DNA of 64,000 nt from Maricaulis salignorans (GCF_900103475.1 NZ_FNHG01000005.1:109434-173433), one strand, 5' to 3'. Counted from the first letter of the stretch, positions 35,783-44,957 are shown. Numbers and translations: made by a program. Notes: generated by a model from the sequence alone, not told the origin.

Positions 35783-36718
35783 ATGGCCCAGACCTCACGC
35801 CTTCCCCCGCTCAATGCCCTGCGCGCCTTCGAGGCCGCCGCGCGGCTTGAAAGCTTCTCCCGCGCGGCCGACGAACTCGCCGTCACGCCCGGTGCGATCA
35901 GTCAGCAGATCCGGCTGCTGGAAGACCATGTCGGCACGCCACTCTTCACCCGTCAGGGCCGCGGCCTCGCCCTGACCGATGCCGGACGCGCCGCCGCCAA
36001 TACCGCCAGCGACGCCTTCGACATGCTCGAGCGCGCCGTCTCCCTGATGCGGCGCCCGGCGATGAAGCGCAGCCTGACCGTCTCGGTCTCACCCTCCTTC
36101 GCCGGCAAATGGCTGGCCCCGCGCCTGCACCGTTTCCAGGACGCGCATCCGGGCATCGAGGTCTGGATCTCCGCCGCCAGCGAACGCGTCGACCTCGCCG
36201 CCGGCGCCGCCGATCTGGCGATCCGCTATGGTCCGGGCGGCGATATGACACTGAATGAGGAACGCCTGCTGACCGAGGAAGTCCTTCCCGTCTGCTCACC
36301 GGATCTGCTCCATGACGGCAAACCCCTGGTGCGCCCGCGCGATCTGGCCGGCCATACCCTGCTCCACGACGCCTCACCGGAAAGCGATGTCGACGGCGCC
36401 GACTGGGCCTCCTGGCTCAAGGCGCGGCGTGTGCGCGGTATCGATGTGTCGGGCGGTGTGCGCTTCAACCAGTCCGCCCTGGTGATCGACAGCGCCGTGG
36501 CCGGCCGCGGCGTCGCCCTGGCCAAGCGCACCCTGGTCCAGAATGATCTCGCCGCCGGCCGGCTCGTTGCGCTCTTCTCGGATGGGGCTTCACCGGTGCG
36601 TTCGGCCTATCATGTCGTCACGGCGAAGAACCGGCCGCTCAGCGCCGACGCGCAAAGCTTTATCGCCTGGCTGAAGGCCGAGGCACGGCATCATGAAAGT
36701 TCGGTGGATGAGTTGTGA
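35783..36718 (+). CDS. LysR family regulator (GcvA-like)
   Basis: The 311-residue protein has the N-terminal winged helix-turn-helix NALRAFEAAARLESFSRAAD, ELAVTPGAISQQIRLLEDHV and LFTRQGRGLALTDAG (residues 10-70), followed by the periplasmic-binding-like effector domain. The sequence pattern (PPLNALRAFEAAARL) is GcvA-type. It is divergent from the cys operon, so it is a candidate activator or repressor of sulfate assimilation, in place of CysB, which I did not see here. The effector is unknown. Translation begins at ATG 35783, after an AT-rich region without a strong ribosome site. Confidence 0.88.
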   Translation: MAQTSRLPPLNALRAFEAAARLESFSRAADELAVTPGAISQQIRLLEDHVGTPLFTRQGRGLALTDAGRAAANTASDAFDMLERAVSLMRRPAMKRSLTVSVSPSFAGKWLAPRLHRFQDAHPGIEVWISAASERVDLAAGAADLAIRYGPGGDMTLNEERLLTEEVLPVCSPDLLHDGKPLVRPRDLAGHTLLHDASPESDVDGADWASWLKARRVRGIDVSGGVRFNQSALVIDSAVAGRGVALAKRTLVQNDLAAGRLVALFSDGASPVRSAYHVVTAKNRPLSADAQSFIAWLKAEARHHESSVDEL

Positions 36719-36724
36719 GGGGCA

Positions 36725-36925
36725 TGCCTCTTTCCTTCCCGGTTTACCGGGAAGGGGGACCCTCCGTCGCCGAAGGCTATGGAGGGTGGAGGGGGCCGAC
36801 GCGCGGCAGCGCGGCGGTGTCCGACACCAACGTCTCCCCGCAGCCTGCGGCTGCGGCCCCATCGGCTCCTGCTTCGCCAAGGCTATGCAGGGCCCGCTTC
36901 CCCGCCGGGGCGGGGAAGAAAGCGG
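36725..36925. repeat. Intergenic element of nested hairpins
   Basis: The gap holds several inverted repeats: CCTTCCCGG/CCGGGAAGG (36734-36755), ACCCTCC/GGAGGGT (36759-36787), GCAGCC/GGCTGC (36840-36854) and CTTCCCCGCC/GGCGGGGAAG (36897-36918). Two related internal units, CGCCGAAGGCTATGGAGGG and CGCCAAGGCTATGCAGGG, occur about 100 bases apart. This looks like a non-coding repeat of REP or MITE type and may also end transcription of the convergent genes. Whether copies exist elsewhere cannot be seen here. Confidence 0.55.
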
Positions 36926-36933
36926 CGTCGCCG

Positions 36934-37419
36934 TCAGACGCCCGCACCATCCCGCCCGGTCTCCCACGCCGCAATTTTCGCTTTCACCGTCTCACTGGCC
37001 TGGTCTTCCTGGCCGGGGATGACGGCGCGGTCGCGATTGGCCCAGGGGGCGAAGGGCCAGAAGATGACGGCAAGGCCGCAGCCCAGCGCTCCCAGGGCGA
37101 CAAGGACGAGCAGGCCGATCATGACCACGCCGCTGGAGCCGAAGATCGCGACGATTGCCCAGGCAATGCCGAGGCAGACGGCCAGCCCGGCGAGATAGGT
37201 TGCGAGATTGGTCCAGTGCTGTTTGCGCATGGCGGGCGAGAGCTGTTTGCAGGACGGGCAGGGCACGACATCGACGCCGTGCTCGATTTTCTTGCGTATA
37301 TCAGCGTCGAAATCGCCGCCGCCCTCTTTCACCTCGATCTCGTCGAAATAATAATACCCCGTCTGGCAGGACGGACACTGTGTCTCACGGCGGATATCGG
37401 CTTTGTAAACGCGTCCCAT
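36934..37419 (-). CDS. Zinc-ribbon membrane protein of unknown function
   Basis: The protein of about 161 residues has an N-terminal zinc ribbon, with ETQCPSCQTGYYYF and VVPCPSCKQLSPAMR (four Cys), then two membrane segments (LATYLAGLAVCLGIAWAIVAIF and VVMIGLLVLVALGALGCGLAVIF). The tail is cytoplasmic and charged. Start ATG 37419 has AGGAACAGAGAG upstream; longer frames add unrelated residues. I do not recognise the family beyond the ribbon. It lies 108 bases downstream of the C26 amidase gene on the same strand and could share its transcript. Confidence 0.72.
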   Translation of the reverse strand: MGRVYKADIRRETQCPSCQTGYYYFDEIEVKEGGGDFDADIRKKIEHGVDVVPCPSCKQLSPAMRKQHWTNLATYLAGLAVCLGIAWAIVAIFGSSGVVMIGLLVLVALGALGCGLAVIFWPFAPWANRDRAVIPGQEDQASETVKAKIAAWETGRDGAGV

Positions 37420-37527
37420 CTCTCTGTTCCTGCTGGTTTTTCTGACTGAAGCCTGTGCGTCGGTGGATGGTAGGTCGACCGGCAGGGAAATGTCGAGAGG
37501 GAATGGGCCGGCCTGCCTCCGCACCGC

Positions 37528-38247
37528 TCAACGTCCCCGGCACCGGTCGACGAAATAACGGAATAGCGATCTTGCGGTCGTCTGGTGCAGCAAGAGCTCG
37601 GGATGGTATTGCACGCCCATGCGCAGCGCCGGCGCCTCGGCCTCGATGCCCTGGATGCCGTCGCTGGCGCGTTCCCTTGCGACGACGGTGAAGCCGGGCG
37701 CCGGGTTTCGCACGGCCTGGCGGTGCAGGCTGTTGACCTCGAGCGTGGTTGAGCCGGTGGCTGCCGCCAGGTGCGAGCCGGGCTCGATGCGGATGGGTTT
37801 GCGGAAAATCATGTAACCGATGGTGCTGGTCGGCCATGTGGCGATGATGTCCGGGTCGAGGCTCTGGTGCAGATCGCCGCCGGCATGGACGTTGAGCATT
37901 TGCAGGCCGCGGCAAATGCCGAAGGCCGGCACGCGGGCGGTGTCGGCCCAGTCCATCCAGCACCATTCCAGGTCATCGCGGTCGTTATCAAATTGTGCCT
38001 TGAAGCTCTCATCGCCGGCATAGCGTGCCGGGTGGATGTCGAGCCCGCCGCCCAGTATCAGCCCGTCGGGCATCGCTCCGTCCATCGCGTCCGGCAGGCG
38101 GGTCAGGCGGATCGAGCGGCCACCGGCCATCCAGATCGCCAGCCGCAGCAGAAAGGCGACGCCGTGATCGCCCTGCGTGCCGACGGTGAAGCCGATCAGC
38201 GGTTTGCGGTGTGCATCGGGATGCGTCATGTCCTCAATCGGGGTCAT
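37528..38247 (-). CDS. Class I glutamine-amidotransferase-like hydrolase (peptidase C26 family)
   Basis: The 239-residue protein has the gamma-glutamyl hydrolase triad region: AFGICRGLQMLNV with nucleophile Cys112, and GVQYHPELLL with His and Glu. LILGGGLDIHPARYA and VNSLHRQAV are typical of PuuD-type gamma-glutamyl-GABA hydrolases. It cleaves gamma-glutamyl amide bonds. The gene overlaps the stop of the ATP-grasp gene by 14 bases if it starts at 38247; ATG 38229 would leave a gap. No puuABC gene is near, so the substrate may be a product of the neighbouring ligase. Confidence 0.8.
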   Translation of the reverse strand: MTPIEDMTHPDAHRKPLIGFTVGTQGDHGVAFLLRLAIWMAGGRSIRLTRLPDAMDGAMPDGLILGGGLDIHPARYAGDESFKAQFDNDRDDLEWCWMDWADTARVPAFGICRGLQMLNVHAGGDLHQSLDPDIIATWPTSTIGYMIFRKPIRIEPGSHLAAATGSTTLEVNSLHRQAVRNPAPGFTVVARERASDGIQGIEAEAPALRMGVQYHPELLLHQTTARSLFRYFVDRCRGR

Positions 38248-39526
38248 TTTTCACTTCGGCCGGCAAAGTGCCATGGCGCAGAAGATGCGAGAGGATGAAA
38301 AGCGAACCGAGCGCTGCCGTGCCCGCTTCCTCGACACTGATATCGGCCTCCGCGCCCTCCGCGCGCTTGCCACGCTCCAGGGCGGCGCTGATATCCTCCT
38401 TGAGGGTTTCGAAATCGGTCATGTCGCGCCACAGCCGGGCAATCCGGTGCTGCACGGTGAGGTCAGAGCGCGCCAGCGTGTTCCAGCTATCCTCGATCTG
38501 GGCGAAATAATCCGCCTCATCCAGGCTCGACCCGGTCAGCCCGGCCAGCCACAGGAAGGGGAGTTTGGAGCGATAGCCGATTTGCGGCTGGCCCGGCTCG
38601 GGCATCGGCTCGCCGAGCGCCTGTCTGGCGAGCAGGAGCGGGTAATCGACGCCGGAATGCACCGAATGCGTGATGCCGGCCCAGAGCCGGGCATTGATCT
38701 CGATCAGCATCGGCGTGTCGGCCGCATCGCCGCTCCAGCGGAAATCGGCCTGCAGCGTGCCGGTCCAGCCCGAGGCTTCGGCGAGGCGTTCCATCGCAGC
38801 CTTGAAGGGCGTCGCCTCGACGGTTTCGCGCAGCGCGCCGGCGCCATTGTGCGGCGGGTATTGTTCCAGATTGCGGTAGGCCGAGATCGCAAACGCCGTC
38901 TTGCCGTCAGCCATCGCGGTGACGCAATAATCCTCGCCTTCCACCATGGCTTGCAGCAATTGCGTCCCGCTGCGGGTCGCCAGTTCGTGTTCAAGCCCGG
39001 CTTCGGTTTGCACCAGCAGGACGCCGCGCCCGCCCACGCCCTCCGCCGGTTTGATGATCAGCGGCGGCGTGTTGCGGAACGCCCCTGTCGCGCCGGTACA
39101 GGGCGCCTCGACCACATCGGTCGCCGGTGCGGGCACGCCCCATTTTTCTACCGAGCGGGCGAGGCGGTCCTTGGGGTGAACCTGGTCGATCGAGGCCATG
39201 GATGTCGCCGCAATGGTGACGCCTTCGGGGAAACGGTCGCGGTGGAGCGACAGGAGTGGCGCGTCCTCAAAGACGGGCATGAGGAGAACGGGCCCCTCAT
39301 CGAGAAATTCCCGGCTCAGCGCGATCAGCGCTTCGACATAGGCTTCCGGCTCGGTATTGGAGTCCGGCACGCGGCGGATATCGTCGCAAAGTTTGGAAAA
39401 ACCCAGCACCGTCCATTCGACGCTGTCGACGCCGATCAGCTTGCCGGCGATAGGCCGCAGGGACTGTCCAACAGTCAGCGCCATCAGGGAGCGGGCATAG
39501 GTGAGGATGATGGTCGGTTTCGTCAT
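38234..39526 (-). CDS. ATP-grasp family ligase
   Basis: The protein of about 430 residues opens with MTKPTIILTYARSLMAL. The ATP-grasp core has PLIIKPAEGVGGRGVLLV (ATP-binding loop) and LQADFRWSG with MLIEINARLWAGITHS (metal-binding Asp/Glu/Asn). These enzymes form amide or thioester bonds via an acyl phosphate. The substrate is not deducible. A C26 hydrolase that could trim gamma-glutamyl bonds is encoded downstream with overlapping ends, which suggests a two-step ligase-hydrolase pair. It starts at ATG 39526; the frame upstream has no support. Confidence 0.82.
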   Translation of the reverse strand: MTKPTIILTYARSLMALTVGQSLRPIAGKLIGVDSVEWTVLGFSKLCDDIRRVPDSNTEPEAYVEALIALSREFLDEGPVLLMPVFEDAPLLSLHRDRFPEGVTIAATSMASIDQVHPKDRLARSVEKWGVPAPATDVVEAPCTGATGAFRNTPPLIIKPAEGVGGRGVLLVQTEAGLEHELATRSGTQLLQAMVEGEDYCVTAMADGKTAFAISAYRNLEQYPPHNGAGALRETVEATPFKAAMERLAEASGWTGTLQADFRWSGDAADTPMLIEINARLWAGITHSVHSGVDYPLLLARQALGEPMPEPGQPQIGYRSKLPFLWLAGLTGSSLDEADYFAQIEDSWNTLARSDLTVQHRIARLWRDMTDFETLKEDISAALERGKRAEGAEADISVEEAGTAALGSLFILSHLLRHGTLPAEVKNDPD

Positions 39527-39836
39527 GCTGTGGCCCTTGATCGCCGGATTGAGGCGCGAAGCTAGCATGGATTCGGCGGGCGAAACGAATGCCGGCCTTG
39601 TGGTCACCCGCCCCCTGGGTCAGGCGCAAGGCCGCGGTCAGTGACAACGGGTCATGACCCCATTGCCTGCGAACGCGTCGCAGCCGCATACATACTGCGC
39701 TTGGCAGGGCCGTTTTCGGGCGAAACTGCTTGACCCCAATAGCTAAGACAATGTGAGAATGTCTCCCAATAAGGGGTGGATGCCAGACATCGGGCCTCAG
39801 TCATGAACGGGGCGATGCCCCGGGGGGAAGCTCGCA
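39527..39836. other. Divergent intergenic region between the ATP-grasp and oxidoreductase operons
   Basis: These 310 bases carry no credible gene. A stretch with TTGACC at 39730-39735 and lower GC near 39730-39775 is a possible promoter for the 39837 operon, but no -10 fits well. I see no clear repeat or terminator here. Confidence 0.5.
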
Positions 39837-41633
39837 ATGAAGCCGACCAATACCGGCGATCCCGACTATTTCCACAAGGTTGTTGATTGCCAATGGGCCT
39901 GTCCGGCCCATACGCCGGTCCCGGAGTATATCCGGTTGATTGCCCAGGGGGAGTTTACCGAGGCCTATATGGTCAATCGGCGCTCCAATGTGTTTCCCGG
40001 CATTCTCGGCCGTGTCTGTGACCGGCCGTGTGAACCGGCCTGCCGCCGCGGCCGCGTCGAGGAAGAGCCGGTCGCGATCTGCCGCCTCAAGCGCGTCGCT
40101 GCCGACCATCGCGACGAGGTCTCGCATCTGGTGCCGCAAAAACCGGCCCATACCAATGGCAGGAAGATCGCGCTGATCGGAGCGGGCCCCGCCTCGCTGA
40201 CCGTCGCCAATGATCTGGCGCCACTGGGTTATGAGTGCACGATATTCGAAGCCATGCACCGCCCCGGCGGGCTGATGATTTCCAACATCCCCTCCTTCCG
40301 CCTGCCGGAAGAAGTGCTCGATGAAGAGATCGGCTATATCCTCAATATGGGCGTCGATCTGAAGCTCAATCACCGTATCGAGAGCATGAAGGCCATGCTC
40401 GAGGCGGATTATGACGCCATCTTCATCGGCTCCGGCGCACCCAAGGGCAAGGACCTCAAGATCGAGGGCCGCGAGGAGGCCGACGCCAATATCCATATCG
40501 GGATCGACTGGCTGGAAAGTGTCGCTTTCGAGCATATCGAGAAGATCGGCAAAAAGGTTCTCATCATCGGCGTCGGCAATACGGCAATGGATTGCTGCCG
40601 CTCCTCGCTGCGGCTCGGGGCCGACGACGTCAAGGTGATGGCGCGCAAGCCGCGCGAATTCTTCAAGGCCTCGCCCTGGGAGCTGGAAGACGCCGAGGAC
40701 GAGAATGTCGAAATCCTCGTCAATCACTCGCCCAAGCGTTTCGTGACCGAGAATGGCAAGCTCGTCGGCATGGAATTCGAGCTGATGGAGTATGATCTTG
40801 ATGCGCGCGGCAATATCACCGCAACGCGCAATACCGGCACCACCATCATCCCTTGCGACGACGTCATCCTGGCAATCGGCCAGGAAAACGCCTTCCCCTG
40901 GATCGAGCGCGATATCGGTCTGGAGTTTGACAAATGGGGCGTGCCCATTGTCGACACCACCACTTATCAATCCACCATTCCCGGCGTCTTCTTCGGCGGT
41001 GACAGTGCCTTTGGCCCCAAGAATATCATCTGGGCCGTCGAGCATGGCCACCAGGCGGCGATCTCGATCCACAAGCATTGCGAGAAGACGGATCTGGCGG
41101 CCCGCATGCCGCGCGGCGTCAATCTCCAATCGGCCAAGATGGGCGTCAATGAGTGGATGTATTCCAATGATTACGAGCGTGGCCAGCGCGGCGTGATGCC
41201 GCTGGTCGAGCTCAAGGCGCGGCTCGGCAATCGCAAGATCGAAGTGGAAATGGGCTACACCGCCGAGCAGATCCACACCGAGGTGCAACGCTGTCTCAAT
41301 TGCGATGTCCAGACCGTGTTCGATCCGCCCCTGTGCAAGGAGTGCGATGCCTGTATCGATATCTGCCCGGTCGACTGTCTCTCCATCGTCGAGAATGGCG
41401 ATGAGGGCGAGCTGCGCACCCGTCTCAAGGCGCCGGCGGACAATCTCGACCAGGCGCTTTATGTCTCCGCGCCGTTGAAGGATACCGGCCGCGTGATGGT
41501 CAAGGACGAGGACCTCTGCCTGCATTGCGGCCTGTGCGCCGAGCGCTGCCCGACGGCCGCCTGGGACATGCAGGACGGCGACATCCTCATCCCGCATGTC
41601 GATGACGAAGCGCGACGGGTGGCGGCAGAATGA
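39837..41633 (+). CDS. FAD-dependent oxidoreductase with GltD-like and 2x[4Fe-4S] ferredoxin domains
   Basis: The 598-residue protein has an N-terminal Cys region like glutamate synthase small subunit (DCQWACPAHTPVPEYI, VCDRPCEPACRRGRVEEEP), an FAD loop IALIGAGPASLTVANDL near residue 103, an NAD(P) loop VLIIGVGNTAMDCCRSSL, and a C-terminal pair of 4Fe-4S motifs (CKECDACIDICP and CLHCGLCAERCP). It should pass electrons between NAD(P)H and a ferredoxin-type partner. It overlaps the 2-oxoacid oxidoreductase alpha gene by four bases, so it probably serves as its electron-accepting subunit. The direction is not shown by sequence. Confidence 0.88.
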   Translation: MKPTNTGDPDYFHKVVDCQWACPAHTPVPEYIRLIAQGEFTEAYMVNRRSNVFPGILGRVCDRPCEPACRRGRVEEEPVAICRLKRVAADHRDEVSHLVPQKPAHTNGRKIALIGAGPASLTVANDLAPLGYECTIFEAMHRPGGLMISNIPSFRLPEEVLDEEIGYILNMGVDLKLNHRIESMKAMLEADYDAIFIGSGAPKGKDLKIEGREEADANIHIGIDWLESVAFEHIEKIGKKVLIIGVGNTAMDCCRSSLRLGADDVKVMARKPREFFKASPWELEDAEDENVEILVNHSPKRFVTENGKLVGMEFELMEYDLDARGNITATRNTGTTIIPCDDVILAIGQENAFPWIERDIGLEFDKWGVPIVDTTTYQSTIPGVFFGGDSAFGPKNIIWAVEHGHQAAISIHKHCEKTDLAARMPRGVNLQSAKMGVNEWMYSNDYERGQRGVMPLVELKARLGNRKIEVEMGYTAEQIHTEVQRCLNCDVQTVFDPPLCKECDACIDICPVDCLSIVENGDEGELRTRLKAPADNLDQALYVSAPLKDTGRVMVKDEDLCLHCGLCAERCPTAAWDMQDGDILIPHVDDEARRVAAE

Positions 41634-43459
41634 AGGACATCGTGGACACCATGGCGGATCTCCGCATCAATGATTTTGTCATCAAGATTGGCAATGTGAA
41701 CGGCACCGGTTCGGCCAGCGCCAATGGCCTCTTGATGAAGGCGATCTTCCGCATGGGCGTGCCTGTGGTCGGCAAGAATCTGTTTCCATCCAACATCCAG
41801 GGTCTGCCGACCTGGTTCGAGATTCGCGTCACCAAGGACGCGTATATGGCGCGCTCGGGCGCGGCCGATCTCGTCGTTGCGATGAATGCCGAGACCTATA
41901 AGCGCGATCTCGCCGAAGTCTCGCCGGGCGGCTTTCTGCTCTATGACGACACCTGGCCGCGCCCCGAACTGCATGCGCGCACCGATATCACCGCGATCGG
42001 CGTGCCGCTGGCGCGCCTGTGCAATGCCAAATTCGACAATGCCCGCACCCGCGTGCTGATGAAGAATATGGCCTATGTCGGCGCGGTTGCCGGTCTGACC
42101 GGGATTGATGTGTCCATCATCAAGGCCATGGTCGAGGAAATGTTCGGCTCCAAGCCCAAGCTGATCGATGCCAATATGACGGCGATCAATCTCGGCCTGG
42201 ATTATGTCCGGCAGACCTATCCCGAGCCTCTGCCGCTGCGCGTGCAGGCGATGGATGCCACCCGGGGCAATGTCCTGATCGACGGCAATACGGCCGCCGC
42301 GCTGGGCTGTGTCTATGCCGGTGCGACCTTTGGCGCCTGGTATCCGATCACGCCGTCGACCTCGCTGATGGATGGCTATAAATCCTTCTGCGAGAAATTC
42401 CGCGTCGATCCCGAGACCGGCGAGAAGAAATTCTGCATCATCCAGGCCGAGGACGAGCTGGCCTCGATCGGCATGGCTGTCGGTGCCGGCTGGAACGGCG
42501 CCCGCGCCTTCACGCCGACCTCCGGGCCCGGCATTTCGCTGATGAGCGAGTTTATCGGCTTTGCCTATTATTCCGAAGTTCCGGTGGTGTTGTTCAACGT
42601 CCAGCGCGCCGGGCCTTCAACCGGCCTGCCGACGCGCACCCAGCAGTGCGACCTCACCCTGTGTGCCTATGCCAGCCATGGCGATACCAAGCATATCATG
42701 CTGTTTCCGGCCAATCCGGCGGAATGCTTCGAGATGGCGGTGCAGTCCTTTGACATTGCCGAGCGCTTCCAGACGCCGGTCTTCTTCATGACCGATCTCG
42801 ATATCGGCATGAATGACTGGATGATCCCCGAACTGGAATGGGATGACAGTTATCAGCCCGACCGCGGCAAGATCCTGAGCGCGGCCGAGCTGGAAGAATT
42901 GCCGAAATACTATCGCTATGAAGACCGCGATGGCGACAATATCCCCTATCGCACCGTGCCCGGTGTGCATCCGAAAGGCGCCTATTTCACGCGCGGTTCG
43001 GGGCATAACTGGAAGGGCGGCTATACCGAGGATGCGGCCGAGTACAAGGAAGTGCTCGACCGGCTGACCCGCAAATGGGAAGACTCCGCCGATGCGGTTC
43101 CCGGCCCGGTCATCATCGAGGCGAGCAAGCCGACCAATCGCGCCATCATCTCGCTGGGCGGCTGTGACGGCGCCGTGCGCGAGGCGCTCGACCGTCTCGC
43201 CGAACGCGGCATTGAACTCAACTACATGCGGGTGCGCGGCTTCCCCTTCTCCGCCGAGGTCGAGGCCTTCATGGACAGTCATGACGAGATTTTCGTCGTC
43301 GAGCAGAACCGTGATGCCCAGCTGCGCGGCCTGCTGATCAACGAGACTGCGGTCGACAAGACCAAGCTCATCCCCGTGCTTGATTATGCCGGCATGGCCG
43401 CCAATCCCGCTTTCATCATCGAGGGCGTCACCGCACACCTCGTGGCCGAGGAGGCCTGA
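41630..43459 (+). CDS. 2-oxoacid:acceptor oxidoreductase, fused gamma-alpha subunit
   Basis: The 609-residue protein is a fusion of the gamma domain (about 1-185; FVIKIGNVNGTGSASANGLL) and the alpha TPP-pyrimidine domain (about 205-600; DGNTAAALGCVYAGATFGAWYPITPST, QAEDELASIGMAVGAGWNGARAFTPTSGPG). This is the KorA type of 2-oxoglutarate and related 2-oxoacid ferredoxin oxidoreductases. It catalyses oxidative decarboxylation of a 2-oxoacid to its acyl-CoA. It overlaps the FAD gene by four bases and is followed by the beta subunit after one base. Confidence 0.9.
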   Translation: MKDIVDTMADLRINDFVIKIGNVNGTGSASANGLLMKAIFRMGVPVVGKNLFPSNIQGLPTWFEIRVTKDAYMARSGAADLVVAMNAETYKRDLAEVSPGGFLLYDDTWPRPELHARTDITAIGVPLARLCNAKFDNARTRVLMKNMAYVGAVAGLTGIDVSIIKAMVEEMFGSKPKLIDANMTAINLGLDYVRQTYPEPLPLRVQAMDATRGNVLIDGNTAAALGCVYAGATFGAWYPITPSTSLMDGYKSFCEKFRVDPETGEKKFCIIQAEDELASIGMAVGAGWNGARAFTPTSGPGISLMSEFIGFAYYSEVPVVLFNVQRAGPSTGLPTRTQQCDLTLCAYASHGDTKHIMLFPANPAECFEMAVQSFDIAERFQTPVFFMTDLDIGMNDWMIPELEWDDSYQPDRGKILSAAELEELPKYYRYEDRDGDNIPYRTVPGVHPKGAYFTRGSGHNWKGGYTEDAAEYKEVLDRLTRKWEDSADAVPGPVIIEASKPTNRAIISLGGCDGAVREALDRLAERGIELNYMRVRGFPFSAEVEAFMDSHDEIFVVEQNRDAQLRGLLINETAVDKTKLIPVLDYAGMAANPAFIIEGVTAHLVAEEA

Positions 43460-43460
43460 C

Positions 43461-44513
43461 ATGACCTCAATGTCCAAACCCCTGATCGACAAGCATCTGC
43501 CGCGCAACAAGCTGAACCTGACGGTGCGCGATTATGAAGGCTCGATGTCGACCCTGTGTGCCGGTTGTGGCCATGACAGCGTCACCGCCGCCCTGGTCCA
43601 GGCCTTCTGGCAACTCGATCTGCCGCCGCACAGCGCCGCCAAGATCTCCGGCATTGGATGTTCGTCCAAGACCACAGCCTATTTCATGGGCCAGTCCCAC
43701 GGCATCAATTGCGTCCATGGCCGGATGCCTTCGGTTGCGACCGGGGCCAATGCGGTCAATGGCGACCTCCACTATATCGGCATCTCCGGCGATGGAGACA
43801 GTCTCTCCATTGGCTTCGGCCAGTTCGCCCACGCGATCCGCCGCAATCTCAACATGCTCTATGTGCTGGAAAACAACGGCGTCTACGGCCTCACCAAAGG
43901 CCAGTTCTCGGCCTCGGCCGATATCGGCACCAAGTCCAAGAAGGGCATCGCCAACGAGCAATCGCCGATCGACCCCTGCGTCCAGGCCCTGACGCTTGGC
44001 GCCGGCTTCGTCGCGCGCGCCTTTTCCGGCGACAAGTCCCAGCTGGTGCCGCTGATCCAGGCCGGCCTGATGCACAAGGGCTTCGCCCTGATCGACGTCA
44101 TCTCGCCCTGCGTCACCTTCAATGACCATGCCGGCTCGACCAAAAGCTATGCCCACACCTTCAAATACTACCACCCGCTGGTCCACACCGATTTCGTCGC
44201 CCATCACGAGGAAATCACCGCCGACACCAGCGAGGGCGGCGCCATCACCGTCACCATGCATGATGGCGGCATCCTCAAACTGCGCAAAACCGACGACGAC
44301 TACGACCCGCGCGACCGCGCCCAGGCCATCGAGACGCTATTGCTCGGCGACCGCTCCGGCGAAATCCGCACCGGCCTGCTCTATGTGAATGAAGACATGG
44401 CCGACATGCACGCCGCCAATCATCTGCCGAAGACACCGCTGAATGCGCTGCCGTATGAGGCGTTGACGCCGGGGCGGGCGGCGTTGGCGAAATTGCAGGG
44501 GCGGTGGAAGTAG
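43461..44513 (+). CDS. 2-oxoacid:acceptor oxidoreductase, beta subunit
   Basis: The protein of about 350 residues has the TPP-diphosphate binding sequence GISGDGDSLSIGFGQFAHAI with NLNMLYVLENNGVYGLTKGQ (GDG to NN motif). TLCAGCGHDSV (Cys33, Cys36) and IGCSSKTTAYFMG belong to the [4Fe-4S] site of the family. It forms the catalytic heterodimer with the gamma-alpha protein. The ATG at 43461 is the start, since an upstream frame overlaps the previous gene without support. No ferredoxin gene is in the operon; the FAD subunit carries its own clusters. Confidence 0.9.
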   Translation: MTSMSKPLIDKHLPRNKLNLTVRDYEGSMSTLCAGCGHDSVTAALVQAFWQLDLPPHSAAKISGIGCSSKTTAYFMGQSHGINCVHGRMPSVATGANAVNGDLHYIGISGDGDSLSIGFGQFAHAIRRNLNMLYVLENNGVYGLTKGQFSASADIGTKSKKGIANEQSPIDPCVQALTLGAGFVARAFSGDKSQLVPLIQAGLMHKGFALIDVISPCVTFNDHAGSTKSYAHTFKYYHPLVHTDFVAHHEEITADTSEGGAITVTMHDGGILKLRKTDDDYDPRDRAQAIETLLLGDRSGEIRTGLLYVNEDMADMHAANHLPKTPLNALPYEALTPGRAALAKLQGRWK

Positions 44514-44524
44514 GGGGGGTGTCA

Positions 44525-44890
44525 GTGTCGAGCGCGACGTCGATCTCGGTCCAGCTATTGGGTCTCGCGACCGTGATGGTAATGATCTACATCTTGGCGC
44601 TCAATTTTGTCATCGGAGAAGACCTGTCAATCGGGAAAATTGCGCTGCTGGCGCTTTTCGTGTTTGCCGACATATCGATTTCCTGGGCTCTGCTGTGGCT
44701 CACCAAAAGTTGGCGCAAAGTCCTGCCGTATTGTCTGTTGGTGGCGATGGTTCTCGCCGTGTCAGTGACCCTCGCGCTGGCCCTGGTTCTCGGGATGAAT
44801 TTGGCATTCCTACATGTCACATTTTCGGTTCTTCCGGTTGTGGCGGCGGCGCAACTTATGATCCGGCTCGGAATGGCATGGATGGTGTGA
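44525..44890 (+). CDS. Small four-span membrane protein of unknown function
   Basis: The protein of about 121 residues is mostly hydrophobic, with spans near LLGLATVMVMIYILALNFVI, IALLALFVFADISISWALLWL, VLPYCLLVAMVLAVSVTLAL and LHVTFSVLPVVAAAQLMI. No motif names it. GGGGGGG at 44512-44518 favours a GTG start at 44525 or 44519. It follows the beta-subunit gene by 11 bases, but its codon use is a little less GC-rich, so it may not belong to that operon functionally. Confidence 0.65.
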   Translation: MSSATSISVQLLGLATVMVMIYILALNFVIGEDLSIGKIALLALFVFADISISWALLWLTKSWRKVLPYCLLVAMVLAVSVTLALALVLGMNLAFLHVTFSVLPVVAAAQLMIRLGMAWMV

Positions 44891-44957
44891 CGGCGCTCCG
44901 GACGCCTTCTTTCGTAACACATTTCCAAATCAGTCTTTGTCAGAGTGAAGAGGTAGT

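Noticed and set aside
34291..35850. A 519-codon frame antisense to cysG
   Set aside because: cysG motifs on the other strand are clear, and the antisense product is rich in Gly, Asp and Arg with no domain.
39801..41597. A 598-codon open frame antisense to the FAD oxidoreductase
   Set aside because: It runs opposite a gene with complete FAD, NAD(P) and Fe-S motifs. Long antisense frames are expected in high-GC DNA, and this one shows no family feature.
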